In this document: one piece after another, positions 1 through 10,623 of the stretch | Layout of the letters: every line of letters starts with the position of its first letter | How positions within the stretch are numbered: the first letter of the stretch is position 1 | Assembly: GCA_947561585.1 (NCBI GenBank) | Contig: CANNZV010000435.1 | Location: 1 to 64,000, forward strand | Length of the DNA: 64,000 nt | Direction: 5' to 3' | From: Caprella mutica | Taxonomy: Eukaryota; Arthropoda; Malacostraca; Amphipoda; Caprellidae | The notes under the pieces: model-generated | Database searches by the model: none | The model's input: the letters and a program-made list of their open reading frames with translations, nothing else | What the model was told of the DNA's origin: nothing | Position numbers and translations under genes: made by a program

Positions 1-1682
1 CTCTGATAGTACATCATCACAGTGACTCTTTTCTCTGATAGTACATCATCACAGTGACTCTTTTCTCTGATAGTACATCATCCCAGTGACTCTTTTCTCT
101 GATAGTACATCATCACAGTGACTCTTTTCTCTGATAGTACATCATCACAGTGACTCTTTTCTCTGATAGTACATCATCACAGTGACTCTTTTCTCTGATA
201 GTACATCATCACAGTGACTCTTTTCTCTGATAGTACATCATCACAGTGACTCTTTTCTCTGATAGTACATCATCACAGCGACTCTTTTCTCTGATAGTAC
301 ATCATCACAGTGACTCTTTTCTCTAATAGTACATCATCACAGTGACTCTTATCTCTGATAGTACATCATCACAGTGACTCTTTTCTCTGATAGTACATCA
401 TCACAGTGACTCTTTTCTCTGATAGTACATCATCACAGTGACTCTTTTCTCTAATAGTACATCATCACAGTGACTCTTATCTCTGATAGTACATCATCAC
501 AGTGACTCTTTTCTCTGATAGTACATCATCACAGTGACTCTTTTCTCTGATAGTACATCATCACAGTGACTCTTTTCTCTAATAGTACATCATCACAGTG
601 ACTCTTTTCTCTAATAGTACATCATCACAGTGACTCTTATCTCTGATAGTATATCATCACAGTGACTCTTTTCTCTGATAGTACATCATCACAGTGACTC
701 TTTTCTCTGATAGTACATCATCACAGTGACTCTTTTCTCTGATAGTACATCATCACAGTGACTCTTTTCTCTGATAGTACATCATCACAGTGACTCTTTT
801 CTCTGATAGTACATCATCACAGTGACTCTTTTCTCTGATAGTACATCATCACAGCGACTCTTTTCTCTGACAGTACATCATCACAGTGACTCTTTTCTCT
901 GATAGTACATCATCACAGTGACTCTTTTCTCTGATAGTACATCATCACAGTGACTCTTTTCTCTGATAGTACATCATCACAGTGACTCTTTTCTCTGATA
1001 GTACATCATCACAGCGACTCTTTTCTCTGATAGTACATCATCACAGTGACTCTTTTCTCTAATAGTACATCATCACAGTGACTCTTATCTCTGATAGTAC
1101 ATCATCACAGTGACTCTTTTCTCTGATAGTACATCATCACAGTGACTCTTTTCTCTGATAGTACATCATCACAGTGACTCTTTTCTCTAATAGTACATCA
1201 TCACAGTGACTCTTATCTCTGATAGTACATCATCACAGTGACTCTTTTCTCTGATAGTACATCATCACAGTGACTCTTTTCTCTGATAGTACATCATCAC
1301 AGTGACTCTTTTCTCTAATAGTACATCATCACAGTGACTCTTTTCTCTAATAGTACATCATCACAGTGACTCTTATCTCTGATAGTACATCATCACAGTG
1401 ACTCTTTTCTCTGATAGTACATCATCACAGTGACTCTTTTCTCTGATAGTACATCATCACAGTGACTCTTTTCTCTGATAGTACATCATCACAGTGACTC
1501 TTTTCTCTGATAGTACATCATCACAGTGACTTTTCTCTGATAGTGCATCATCACAGTGACTCTTTTCTCTAATAGTACATCATCACAGTGACTCTTTTCT
1601 ATGATAGTACATCATCACAGTGACTCTTTTCTCTGATAGTACATCATCACAGTGACTCTTTTCTCCGATAGTACATCACAGT
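1..1682 (+). repeat. 32-bp satellite array, about 52 copies, open at left edge
   Basis: Tandem direct repeat with unit start CTCTGATAGTACATCATCAC followed by AGTGACTCTTTT. The array begins at base 1, so it continues outside the window. Units are 95% or more alike. One unit near 1530 has lost 2 bp, and the array decays at about 1670-1682. A G-to-A variant (CTCTAATAG) starts units at 321, 449, 577 and 609, and again at 1057, 1185, 1313 and 1345. This is the same pattern shifted by 736 bp (23 units), so a block was duplicated. There is no coding signal. Confidence 0.97.
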
Positions 1683-2572
1683 CCATATGTGCTACATGCA
1701 CATGCAATTTTAGTCTGTACTACACACAGAGAAATCGAAGCATATTTTAAAGAAAAACTATCTTCTTTAATTTATTTTCTTTGGTTGAAAGTGTTACTAG
1801 AGCTTTAGATTAAAGAAAGTAGCTTTCTTTGGATGCATTTTGATGCATATTTCTTTCCTATTAACCTTTTATTTATTTCTCTTAAAGCTTTTTCACTGAT
1901 GAGTCGAATATTTCTTTGTTACAAATCTGTTCTGTTATTGTCTCAAATCGAAATATTGCTTTGAAATTTTCGCGGGATTTTCTGAAGTGAGCGTCATATC
2001 ATTAAGTTCGTTGAAGTGATCAAGGTAGGTTCTCAGTTAGTTGCTCAGTTATGAATCCTTTCGTATATAAATTAGATATTTTCATTTATTTATATAATTA
2101 TACTGAATTAGTAGTTGGCAAAGCATAGTTTTTAGAACTTGGTCAGCATTTTTCCTTTAATTATAAATGTTAATACTGGTAACTAGGTATTCATAGGTTC
2201 ACAGTGTCCTGCTACCTATTTACTTGAGAAATTTAAATGCTATTTCATAGGTGACTTCTTCCTTTCATTACCCTTTAGTAATGAACTAGGCTAACGTAAG
2301 TTACAACTTAACTGAAAATCTATCTCACTGCGCCTGAAATAAGTTAGGTAGGTAGTTTTATATCCCAGCCCTACCTACTCTTATTGTTTATTTACCTAAC
2401 CTAAGCTTCCTATACCTAATCGCTATTTGTTCTTATTGTAATGTTTACCTTAACTAGTAGTACTATCAATTATTCAATATATTGTATGTAATGACTTAAA
2501 GTTTGTTAACTACCTAACTTAGGCTAACTAGTAAGAGTTAAGTTAAGATTGTGGCTCCAGTGTTTCAAAGTG

Positions 2573-2830
2573 CCAGTCTGCAAAATATGGAACATTTTTC
2601 AAAGAGTTTCTGAGGTGAACCTAAACAATATCTTATGGATATTTTAGAACCATTGAAGAATATCTTTAATTGAATCCTATGTTACCATTAATTTAGCTGA
2701 AGGAATTTTTATATACTCAAAATTTCAGAGAGATAATCAGTGATAATTTTTGAATTTTCATCTGAGAGTAACTATCACAAATTTAAATCACCAAAAGTCA
2801 TATGGTCACATTATTCAGAGCAGGGTAATA
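2573..2830 (+). mobile_element. Diverged CCAGTCTGCA-family element inside the 2.8-kb transposon
   Basis: Starts CCAGTCTGCAAAATATGGAA and follows the element at 40460 through the landmarks GAACATTTTTC, CCTATGTTACCATTAATTTA and CTGAGAGTAAC. The right terminus has decayed and no target duplication is visible. It is older than the copies at 39-41 kb. Confidence 0.55.
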
Positions 2831-3550
2831 TATTTCTAAACTTAGTGATAATTTAAAAAATCTGAAATTTCATTATTTTAGCTCCCAAGTTACCTATAAA
2901 AAATATAATTTTGAATTAAAAATGGGTGGATATGTGTAGAAAGGAAAAAAACCTATTTACTATTGAATCAATATAAATTAAATTACCTATTGCTCCTAAA
3001 CTTCTACCTAATAGCTACTTATAAGGCTATTAATGATTTGATAAGATCTAATTTATATTTGAAAATTTGAAGATACCTAATTCTTAGGAATTTCTAAGCC
3101 AATCTGTTGAAACTGGTAAAGTGTTCACAATAGCAGAGATTACTTTTTTTGTGTTTATATTATTAATATTAGAATCATCAGCTCCCAAAATCAAAAATCA
3201 ATGATAATAGTTAAATATCACACTGATGCTGATGCAGAGTAGCTCTCCAGATTTATTTATCCTAACCAAATTATTGGCAATTACTTGGCTAGGATTCTCA
3301 TACTCTATCAGTTGGGGAAATTGTCACAATTGAGATAGTTATATAACTTATATTTCCTCTTAGTCCTCTGCAGAATATGAGATATTTTAAAAACCTCTTT
3401 AACAAATAGTGAAATAATTCATTTGTTTTCAATTTCTTTTAAATTAATTAAGTTGCCTGAGTCCTGAAATTTAATGTTTGATGCAGTAAATGTCTTTAAA
3501 TTATATGAAATGAAGTTAACTTTGTTTAAACCTTTAATTTTTATTTTCAG

Positions 3551-3845
3551 GTGGAAAAAGACTGACCATATTCACACAAGTGGGAGAAAGTGCACTGAAC
3601 TTTATTCTAAAGTCTTGAAAAGGATAAAAGTTTCTAAGAGGACACAAAAATTTCTGATCAACTGTTCAGGTGTGTTATAGCTACCTATTCCTAAGCCAAC
3701 TTATTCAATACATTAGGATCTATTATTGTATATGATATATGAAACAGTTAATTTAAAGTGATTTTTTTTTCTACAGATGATGAATATCAAGTTCATATAT
3801 TCTGGAGGTATGCTTCACCTATACCTGCAGGAGATCAAGAATAGG
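3551..3845 (+). CDS. Possible last two exons of an unrecognised protein in the transposon
   Basis: A TTATTTTCAG acceptor precedes 3551. The frame stays open to 3669, followed by a GTGTGT donor. A second acceptor (TTTCTACAG) precedes 3777. Joining 3551-3669 to 3777-3845 keeps one frame and ends at TAG (3843-3845), giving a C-terminus that reads SDDEYQVHIFWRYASPIP. Upstream exons are not identified. The first exon is basic (many K and R). I do not recognise the protein. It lies inside a TA-flanked element, so it may be transposon-encoded, for example part of a transposase or accessory protein. The evidence is only splice-site quality and frame continuity, so chance is a real alternative. Confidence 0.25.
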
Positions 3846-4522
3846 GTGAATGAGTGGAGACATACATCTTCTGAATGGGAAGAAGATCTTATGCTTCTGC
3901 TGAGTGTAATTTCATTGCTATATTATTTCAATATATTGCATATAAAACTTCATTTATGTTATTTCTTCCCCAATCTATCTACAAAACTATCTTCAAAGAA
4001 ATATTTATTGTAAAGCATGTAAGTCTTTAGAAAGAAGAACCAGTTTGTTAGTATAAAGAAATTATTACTTTTTAATAAATATACATTATATTAGAGTGAA
4101 AGAAAGCTCTATTATATGTAAAGAATATTTATATTTTAAATAAAGATACTAATTCATTGGTTTAAATAAATATTACTTTATATTAAATCTTTGATGCATT
4201 TATACTAAAGAAAGATACATTTATTGCAAAGAAAACATTTATTCTATTCAATGAAAAGTTTTCTTTATGGAGAAGAAATAATATATTTCTCCTAAACCAC
4301 TCCTAGATTTGAAATAAATAACTAATTTTATTTGTTACAAAGAAAATTCTAAAATTTAAATCGTATTTTTTATTTGACTCAAAGAAAAGAAATCTTATAT
4401 GCGAATAAAAATTTTATTTGTCCCAAAACTAGAACATTTCTTTACCAGAAAGAAAATAATTAATTAATGCATATATAAAGTGACTTTTTTCTTTGGGAGA
4501 AAGAAAAATTTTTCTGTGTGTA

Positions 4523-5070
4523 GGATCATTCTTCAGGTTCATATAGGAAAATGGAGTGAAAATAAAATGTCAGTCAGTTGGTTAACTTTCATGCGATATT
4601 TATAGACAATTGCATGTTCATAGTTGTTCTTCAGTGGCACATACATATTATACTTGATAAAAGAGGTATACAGAAGGTAATTAAATAATCTGCTTGCAAG
4701 AAACCTCTATTATACCAAGTTAATCGGTTGCGCTTCAGTGAATTTATATATTCATGTGTACTGTATTCGTGCAATAACGTTTTTTGTGTATACTGTATAT
4801 AATTATGCAATAGCAGGTACTGTAAACTCTATCTCCAGGTAATGTTGCATTATTTATTGTGTTTGCGTGCTGGTACGTACTTAAATTGGCAAGAGGGTAC
4901 GACCGACAAAAAAATCTAACTGGCTAATTATAGAATGTGTATTAATTAATACCGTTAAATAACATAGCATGTTTTATTGACATCAGAAAAGAGGAGTAAA
5001 ACTTTTCCTTAGTAACTTTCCCAGGTAATTGAAAGCAGAGTTCAAGCGACTCCATACTTGTAGCGTCTCC
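4523..5070. other. Unassigned AT-rich spacer
   Basis: No open frame, repeat or RNA gene was recognised here. Confidence 0.5.
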
Positions 5071-5291
5071 TAAGGCCGTACACACGCTGAGTTTTAAAGT
5101 CTTTCCACCAGACTTTCCGCTCGAGACTTTTGAATGATAAGAAAAAACGATATAATTATTATTTATCTTCTATTGTATCCATGATACCTTCAGGTATCAT
5201 GGATACAGCATAATATAAATAATAATTAGGCTATATAGTTTTTTTATATGATTCAAAAGTCTTAAAAAACCCTGCGTGTGTACGGCCCTTA
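5071..5291. mobile_element. Palindromic MITE with GGCCGTACACACGC termini
   Basis: The left end AAGGCCGTACACACGC is mirrored at the right by GCGTGTGTACGGCCC. Its centre is a near-perfect palindrome (arm GTATCCATGATACC, loop TTCA). The sequence beside the centre (AATTATTATTTA, CTTCTATT) matches the interior of the GGGTAAG MITE family, although the termini differ. No coding capacity is seen. The target duplication is not clear. Confidence 0.75.
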
Positions 5292-6216
5292 ACTTTATTT
5301 TAACATTATTGTTGTTGGGGAAAAATATGGACAATAATAATACAAGAAGTATATTACCAGCAGAGTCAATTTAATCTGTATTATATCTATTGTTAGATTA
5401 ATATCCATTTATTATGGTCACTCGGGATGTAAATCAAAAGGTACATGAACAGTTGAACATTCAGAGGTAGAAGAAAGATCTGAACATCAGTAGATGATAT
5501 ATTATGAAGATTAGTTAGTTTAATTGTCCTTTGGTTAATGGTTACATTATTGGTGGAGGAATTAAATTATTTCATCGCTATATGATTTTTCAATTCCCTC
5601 TTTGAGGTTTAACTAAAGAGTAAATAATTAAAAAATACAGAATGATAAATCTTATAAATGTTGACTATGATAGAAAGGGTCAACATTGTATCATTTATTT
5701 TATTTTATTTTTTTTACTATATTAATAAAACTGTTTATAATAATAAAACTGCAATAAAAGCGTTAGTATAGAAAGAGTCAAGTGATTAGATATTAACCTA
5801 AGAATAATATTTAAGATGAATATTAAATTCAATATAAATAAGAATAAAATTTATATTATATCAATATTTTTAAATATATTCAGTACCTATAACAGAGGGT
5901 TATTAAACATAATGTAACTGAGTATTTATCATAGGATTAGAACACCTCACACGAGTTTAAATGGAGCAGAATAATTAAGTTAGACAACATAACCTGTTAT
6001 GTGAATGGAAGCAGTTTAGTGTATTAGGTACTATATATCACCCCCATACATTAATATTGAAGGTTTAATTCTGCATAGAGAATATGCAAAACACTCTATT
6101 ACAATTACTTCTTTATTGCATGAAGTATATATATTCTAGTACTTAATATTTTAAATGTATCTTATTTAGATAAGATTTATAGGATAAACACATTCTCAAA
6201 AATGTTAGAGTATATA
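5292..6216. other. AT-rich intergenic stretch, nothing recognised
   Basis: No ORF of note, no clear repeat and no RNA gene. It is dominated by A/T runs. Confidence 0.5.
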
Positions 6217-7727
6217 TAAAACACACATTATTAAAATTTTGCACTTATTTTCATATAGAGTTCATATTTGTTCCTATGAAATTTCAAAGCATTTGGACTA
6301 ATATTCTATCAATAGGTCCATATTTCAATTCAAACAACAAATTTAGCTCTGGTCAAAAGTTAAGGGTAGTCATCATAAACTTTGAATTATTCGCGGACAT
6401 TGGCAATTTAACTTAATACTCAGTGAATAATTCTTTGCTCTATCACTTCAATACATCTTCTGCCCCAAAATTATACTAATTTTGCACAATATGGAGGAGT
6501 TATCCATCTTCCATTCATCCTCAAGAAACGTTCACAATTTTTCCACATTAGTTGAGTTTCTTCACTGAGTACAGTGTCCAATAATTATCGTTGCCAGAGG
6601 TTTCTATTGCCATAGCCGATAAGAGGATTGTGCAACATATTGTGGCTCAGCATAAGCAGTATGGAGTTATTGATTCCAAACCGAAGAATGGTAGACTTCC
6701 CAAAGCATTGCCAAGAGAAGATCATGCAAGTCTTCAAAGTAGCTTGCAAGGTAGTTTCATCACTTCTGGTCAAATTTCTCGTGAGATAGATGTCATTTCT
6801 GGTGGTATGGTGTCCCAGTCTACTTTTTTGCTTCGACTTCAACAAGTTGGAGTGCAATCATTCGTCTCTGCATCGAAGCTTTTAATCTCTAAAATAGAAC
6901 CGGAAAGTGATACTTGTGTTTTGTTGTAAGCATGTCGTTTGGTCGATTGATCAGTGGTCGAAAGTACATTCTAGTGATGAATGAAATAAAATTAGAAACC
7001 TTTGGTTCTGATGGGGAAATGTTAAATCTTTGGTTCTAAAACGTAGAGTAGGGGAAATGTTAACTTTGAACTGCGTCAAGAAGACAGTTAAGGTAGGAGG
7101 TGTTAGTGTGATGGTTTGGGGGTCATTTCTTCTGTTGGACCTAGTCCCATTGTTCTTCTGCAGGGAGGAGTTATTGCAGAAGTATAAAACAGCTCTTTCG
7201 TCAACATACTCTCCCCTATCAATAAGCAGCTGACCCTCAGCCACCGAATTTCATGCAGGACAACGTACCCTACTACTCAGATAAAAAAAGTTAGGACCCT
7301 AATTGAAAAAAGAAGAAATTGCTCAAATGAGCTGGCCCTGACCTCAATCAAATTGAGATTGTTTGGATAATAATTGAAGACTGTACTCAGAGAAGAAACA
7401 CAACAAATGGGGAAGAATTATGGATATTTATGGAAGATGGATAATTCCTACATATTGTGCAAAATTAGTATAATTTTGTGGCAGAAGATGTATTGAAGTG
7501 ATATAGGAAAGAATTATTCACAAATTATTAAGTTTATTTGCTAATATCCGCGAATATTTCAAAGTTTATGATGACTACCCTTAACTTTTGACCAAAGCTA
7601 AATTTATTGTTTGAATTGAAATATGGAACTATTGCTAGAATATTAGTCCAAATGCTTTGAAATTTGATACGAATACATATGAACTCTATATGAAAATACA
7701 TGCAAAATTTCAATAATGTGTGTTTTG
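6217..7727. mobile_element. Tc1-like transposon with about 290-bp inverted arms, inactive
   Basis: The arms at about 6217-6512 and 7437-7727 are reverse complements with moderate divergence. Landmarks on both sides are AAACACACATTATT, TTTCATATAGAGTTCATA, CAAAGCATTTGGACTAATAT and TCAAAAGTTAAGGGTAGTC. TA flanks both ends (6215-6216 and 7728-7729). The middle about 0.9 kb encodes a broken Tc1-family transposase on the plus strand. Arms this long relative to the body resemble the long-TIR subgroup of Tc1 elements. Confidence 0.85.
6591..7436 (+). pseudogene. Tc1/mariner transposase remnant
   Basis: In intact relatives this protein cuts and pastes the element by binding its inverted repeats. Here the frame is broken several times, but family landmarks survive. 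The N-terminal paired-type DNA-binding half is at 6591-6890 (NGRLPKALPRED, then FITSGQISREI). WSKVHSSDE with the first catalytic Asp lies near 6955-6980. KKTVKVGGVSVMVWGSF is at about 7077-7130. QDN with the second Asp is at 7256-7264, and PDLNQIEIVW with the catalytic Glu is at about 7337-7366. The spacing of the second Asp and the Glu, about 31 residues after frame breaks, fits a DD34E origin. Stops and frameshifts, for example after SSDE, rule out function. Its position between long inverted arms supports the call. Confidence 0.85.
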
Positions 7728-7835
7728 TACTTTTTATGAAATTAAAGATTTAGGCAACTCGTTCTTGCCTACCGTTATATTTTGGCCACAAGTGTACACA
7801 GTAGTCGTTATGACACAGTAACTGATATGAACAGG

Positions 7836-8006
7836 AAAAAATCCCACTTCGGACAAAAGCCCCCCTCAGGACAAAAGCCCCCTCCAGACAGATCCCCCCT
7901 CCAGACATAATCCCCCTCCAGACAAAAGCCCCCTCTGGACAAAATCCCCCTCCGGACAAAATCCCCCTCCGGAAAAAATCCCCCTCCGGACAAAATCCCC
8001 CTATGG
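7836..8006 (+). repeat. 17-bp minisatellite, left end of MULE remnant
   Basis: About nine to ten units of a C-rich repeat. The cleanest are at the right end, reading ACAAAATCCCCCTCCGG; units further left are diverged (AAAGCCCCC variants). Confidence 0.85.
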
Positions 8007-8538
8007 ATGCAGACAGACAGACTTTAATAAGTTTAAAGGCATGTTGTTTTCAAACCAAGTATCAAGAAGATGCTGACTTTACAGTTAAGATGCGCATGAT
8101 AGCAGCATTATCTTTTGTTCCCCCTGACGATATTGAAACTGTGTTTTACACGTTATCTGATCTATTGCCAAAGGGAGGAGCAGTTCAGATATTGAATTAT
8201 TTTGAGGATGTTTATATTGGGAGGCAATATCGTATAACGAGACGGCCTCCAACATTCCAAGCATTATTCTGAAACACCCACTGTACAACTATATGACCAT
8301 CTTCCACGAACTAATAACATTGTCGAAGCTTGGCACAGACGGTTTTCCTCATTGTGTGGTTGTTCACATCCACATATTTGGAAGTTCTTTGACTTACTTA
8401 AAACAGAAATTAAATATCAGGACTGCCGGGCCTCAATATAGTTCTGGTCAAGAGCCTCAACCACACAGAAAAAAGCGAATAAAGAAGATTACGACCCAAT
8501 ATGAAAAATATTTTAATGAAGATTTTTGCGAAACATAG
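8003..8538 (+). pseudogene. MULE transposase C-terminal fragment, two frameshifts
   Basis: Three consecutive frames carry the ordered C-terminal landmarks of MULE-family transposases. Frame 1 (8003-8272) has KMRMIAALSFVPPDDI, then ILNYFEDVYIGR and RRPPTF. Frame 2 (about 8272-8425) has LPRTNNIVEAWHRRF, then SHPHIWKFFDLLK. Frame 3 (about 8440-8538) has GQEPQPHRKKR and ends in TAG. The change near 8272 and the one near 8430 break the reading frame, and the catalytic N-terminal half is absent. The ATG at 8003 sits at the inner edge of the terminal minisatellite, so it is not a trustworthy start. The intact protein would mobilise Mutator-like elements. Confidence 0.8.
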
Positions 8539-9064
8539 CAAGCAACTTAATTAAGATTTTAAAAGCCTTTCCTGTATTTTATGTTTTACTGTATCAAATA
8601 TTTTATCATGAATTCTTTAATGTTTTGATATTTAACTCCAGATACTAAACTGAAGATACTGAACTCCAGATACTCAACTATATTATTTGAATTCGATTGC
8701 AGCACTGTCCCTTCTGGTTCAGAAGGTATTGACGATATATTTATTTAGAGAAAAGTTGCTGTAAATACTTAACTGTACTAAAGGCACTTTAATTATTGTT
8801 ATATTGTAACAATACAAGACAAATTAAATATTACACATTGCCAAATTACATTCTTATTTCCTTATGCTGCACATGGGCATGAATTAATTAACTATATTAT
8901 TATATCGTAGTTAACATGAAAAATCAATGAGACAGTTTTAAATAAAAATTAACAAAATAAACTGTGATTCTTTATTAGTAAATTATTAAATTTAAATTAT
9001 TAAACGGTTTATATGGCAATTACTAACTTTAAAATTATGAGATTATCTTTAATTGATATAAAGA

Positions 9065-9201
9065 CCCAAGGGGGATTTTGTCCCTAGGGGGTATTTGTCC
9101 GGAGGGATTTTTTGTCCGCAGGGGTATTTGTACGGAGGGGGTTGTAGTGCGGAGGGGGTTTTTGTCCGAAGGGGGTATTTGTCCGGAGGGGGATTTTGAC
9201 C
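9065..9201 (-). repeat. 17-bp minisatellite, right end of MULE remnant
   Basis: Reverse-complement counterpart of the left tract. Units read GGAGGGGGATTTTGTCC with substitutions; about seven to eight copies. Confidence 0.85.
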
Positions 9202-9795
9202 TAGACCAGTGATTCAGGTAGAATGACACAGTACACTGATTTACTCTGAGTTCTAGTTTCAAGTGATAGAGCATAGCTGTGTTTTTACATTGTCTGATCA
9301 TATTTTCGAAAACTGAATCATGTTCTTCAAAAATTGACTCTAGGTCATCTAGATGTTTTGACTTGGGATAATTGCAAGTAAAATGTACCCACATATCAGA
9401 GTCTGGTTATTAATTTGCTATTTTTCCATTCTGACGTGTGGTGGCGCTTCTCGTTGATTATCATTTTTTAAATTAACTGTCGAAACATAAGTTGAATTGC
9501 TTACATTAATTACGAATATTGTGAGTGTCTCTACTATGAAGTTAAAACCTAACAAATAAATAAAGAATATATTCATTTATCTGCTATTAAATCTTTCAAA
9601 AAAGATGTAGTCGATTTGAAGCTAACTAATAATAAATACAATGTTAACGTATTGCCCTATAATTATATTCATGTATACTGATAATAGAGATTTCAATTGT
9701 TTAACAAACTGGTTCTTCTAACTGGAAACTTCAAAATAAACTAAAGCAATTACCAAAGAAAAAAAACAATAATTACACTTATTTATTATTATTAC
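9202..9795. other. Unassigned AT-rich spacer
   Basis: A short minus-strand open frame overlaps the minisatellite and has no protein-like features. Nothing else was seen. Confidence 0.5.
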
Positions 9796-10022
9796 CTTCG
9801 CAAAATTTCACAAGGTTATTTTTTGATCGGCAATTTATTTATTTGTGATCTTGTTATTCGCATACCTCAAAAATTACTCAACCAAATTGCCTGAAATTTA
9901 GTTGAACGATTGGACATTATTCAAGAATCGTTTGGTTACATTTTAGGAGCGATCGGATGAAAGGTCAAGGTCACGAAAAGGTCAAAATAGATTTAAATGG
10001 CGGCGAAGGTATCCGCTCTACA
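9796..10022 (+). repeat. Dispersed repeat with CCTTCGCA / GGCGAAGG ends, copy 1
   Basis: Runs from CCTTCGCAAAATTTCACAAG to GGCGGCGAAGGTATCCGCTC. Internal landmarks are TTGTTATTCGCATA, GGAGCGATCGG and AAAGGTCAAGGTCA. The same landmarks occur at 19290-19620 (reverse orientation), 59340-59640 and 61553-61700. No coding capacity. Confidence 0.7.
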
Positions 10023-10623
10023 AGAGCCTGTTCTAATAATTAATTTGTTCTATTGAAATATTTCCAGTAAACCTACCAAAAGGAATGGAAAAATGCCCAA
10101 TCTAAGGGAACTTACAAAACGCATACGCTTATTTAGCCGTAGCGTTTTTAATGCACCATTTTCTTTGCTGCGGCAGGAGGAAAACGCCCGAGTAAAATGT
10201 GTGAAAAACGCCCTAAGTCTTAATGAGCGCTATCCTCTAAAACTGCAAATAACGAGGAGCTATGACTGGTCCTCCAATTAGAAACAGAAGAACTAAAAAA
10301 CGCATCCGTAAGATAAAAGTTCTTAGGTTGAGTACGAATACAAATAACAGTTTCAGAGCATTATTATGCAATATAATTAATAAGCCGATTCGGATGCAAG
10401 CAGTGCAGATCTCCCAAAAATGGACGACTGGCATTAAAGTCAAACTTGTAGCAATTAATGTGATAGTTGAGGTGATATTTAGGAGATCTTGATTGCGAAT
10501 TAATTGATGTGGACTGCATCGAAAACATGTGCTGTGACATGGAAACGTGCTTGGTGAAGAATATTAGCACATTATGAGAGATTTAGCATGTTTAGCAGTC
10601 ACCATCAAGACTACCTAACTATG
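10023..10623. other. Unassigned stretch before the 42-bp array
   Basis: Several overlapping open frames of 60-80 codons lie on both strands between 10093 and 10570, none with a recognisable domain or splice structure. I do not call a gene. Confidence 0.45.

Larger units (their letters stand above)
1723..4520. mobile_element. 2.8-kb TA-flanked DNA transposon with CACACAGAGAAA termini
   Basis: The left end CACACAGAGAAATC is mirrored at the right end by TTTTTCTGTGTG, and both are flanked by TA (1721-1722 and 4521-4522). Subterminal zones are rich in TTTCTTT near the left and AAAGAAA near the right, so they are mirror images too. Two smaller elements at 16863 and 17364 have related termini and the same TA flanks. 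This one is large enough to have been autonomous, and it holds a possible spliced ORF near 3.55-3.85 kb. The superfamily is not recognised; TA duplication is typical of Tc1/mariner-like elements but is not decisive. Confidence 0.6.
7836..9201. mobile_element. MULE-type DNA transposon remnant with minisatellite ends
   Basis: Two tracts of a degenerate 17-bp unit lie in inverted orientation (7836-8006 and 9065-9201) around a fragment of MULE transposase on the plus strand. The tracts therefore look like tandemly expanded terminal inverted repeats. The interior from 8540 to 9064 is AT-rich and non-coding. The target duplication was not resolved. Only the C-terminal part of the transposase is present, so the copy is internally deleted. 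Confidence 0.75.

Noticed and set aside
2280..2560. TTAGG-like telomeric repeats
   Set aside because: Scattered TTAGGTA and CCTAAC words occur but never in tandem.
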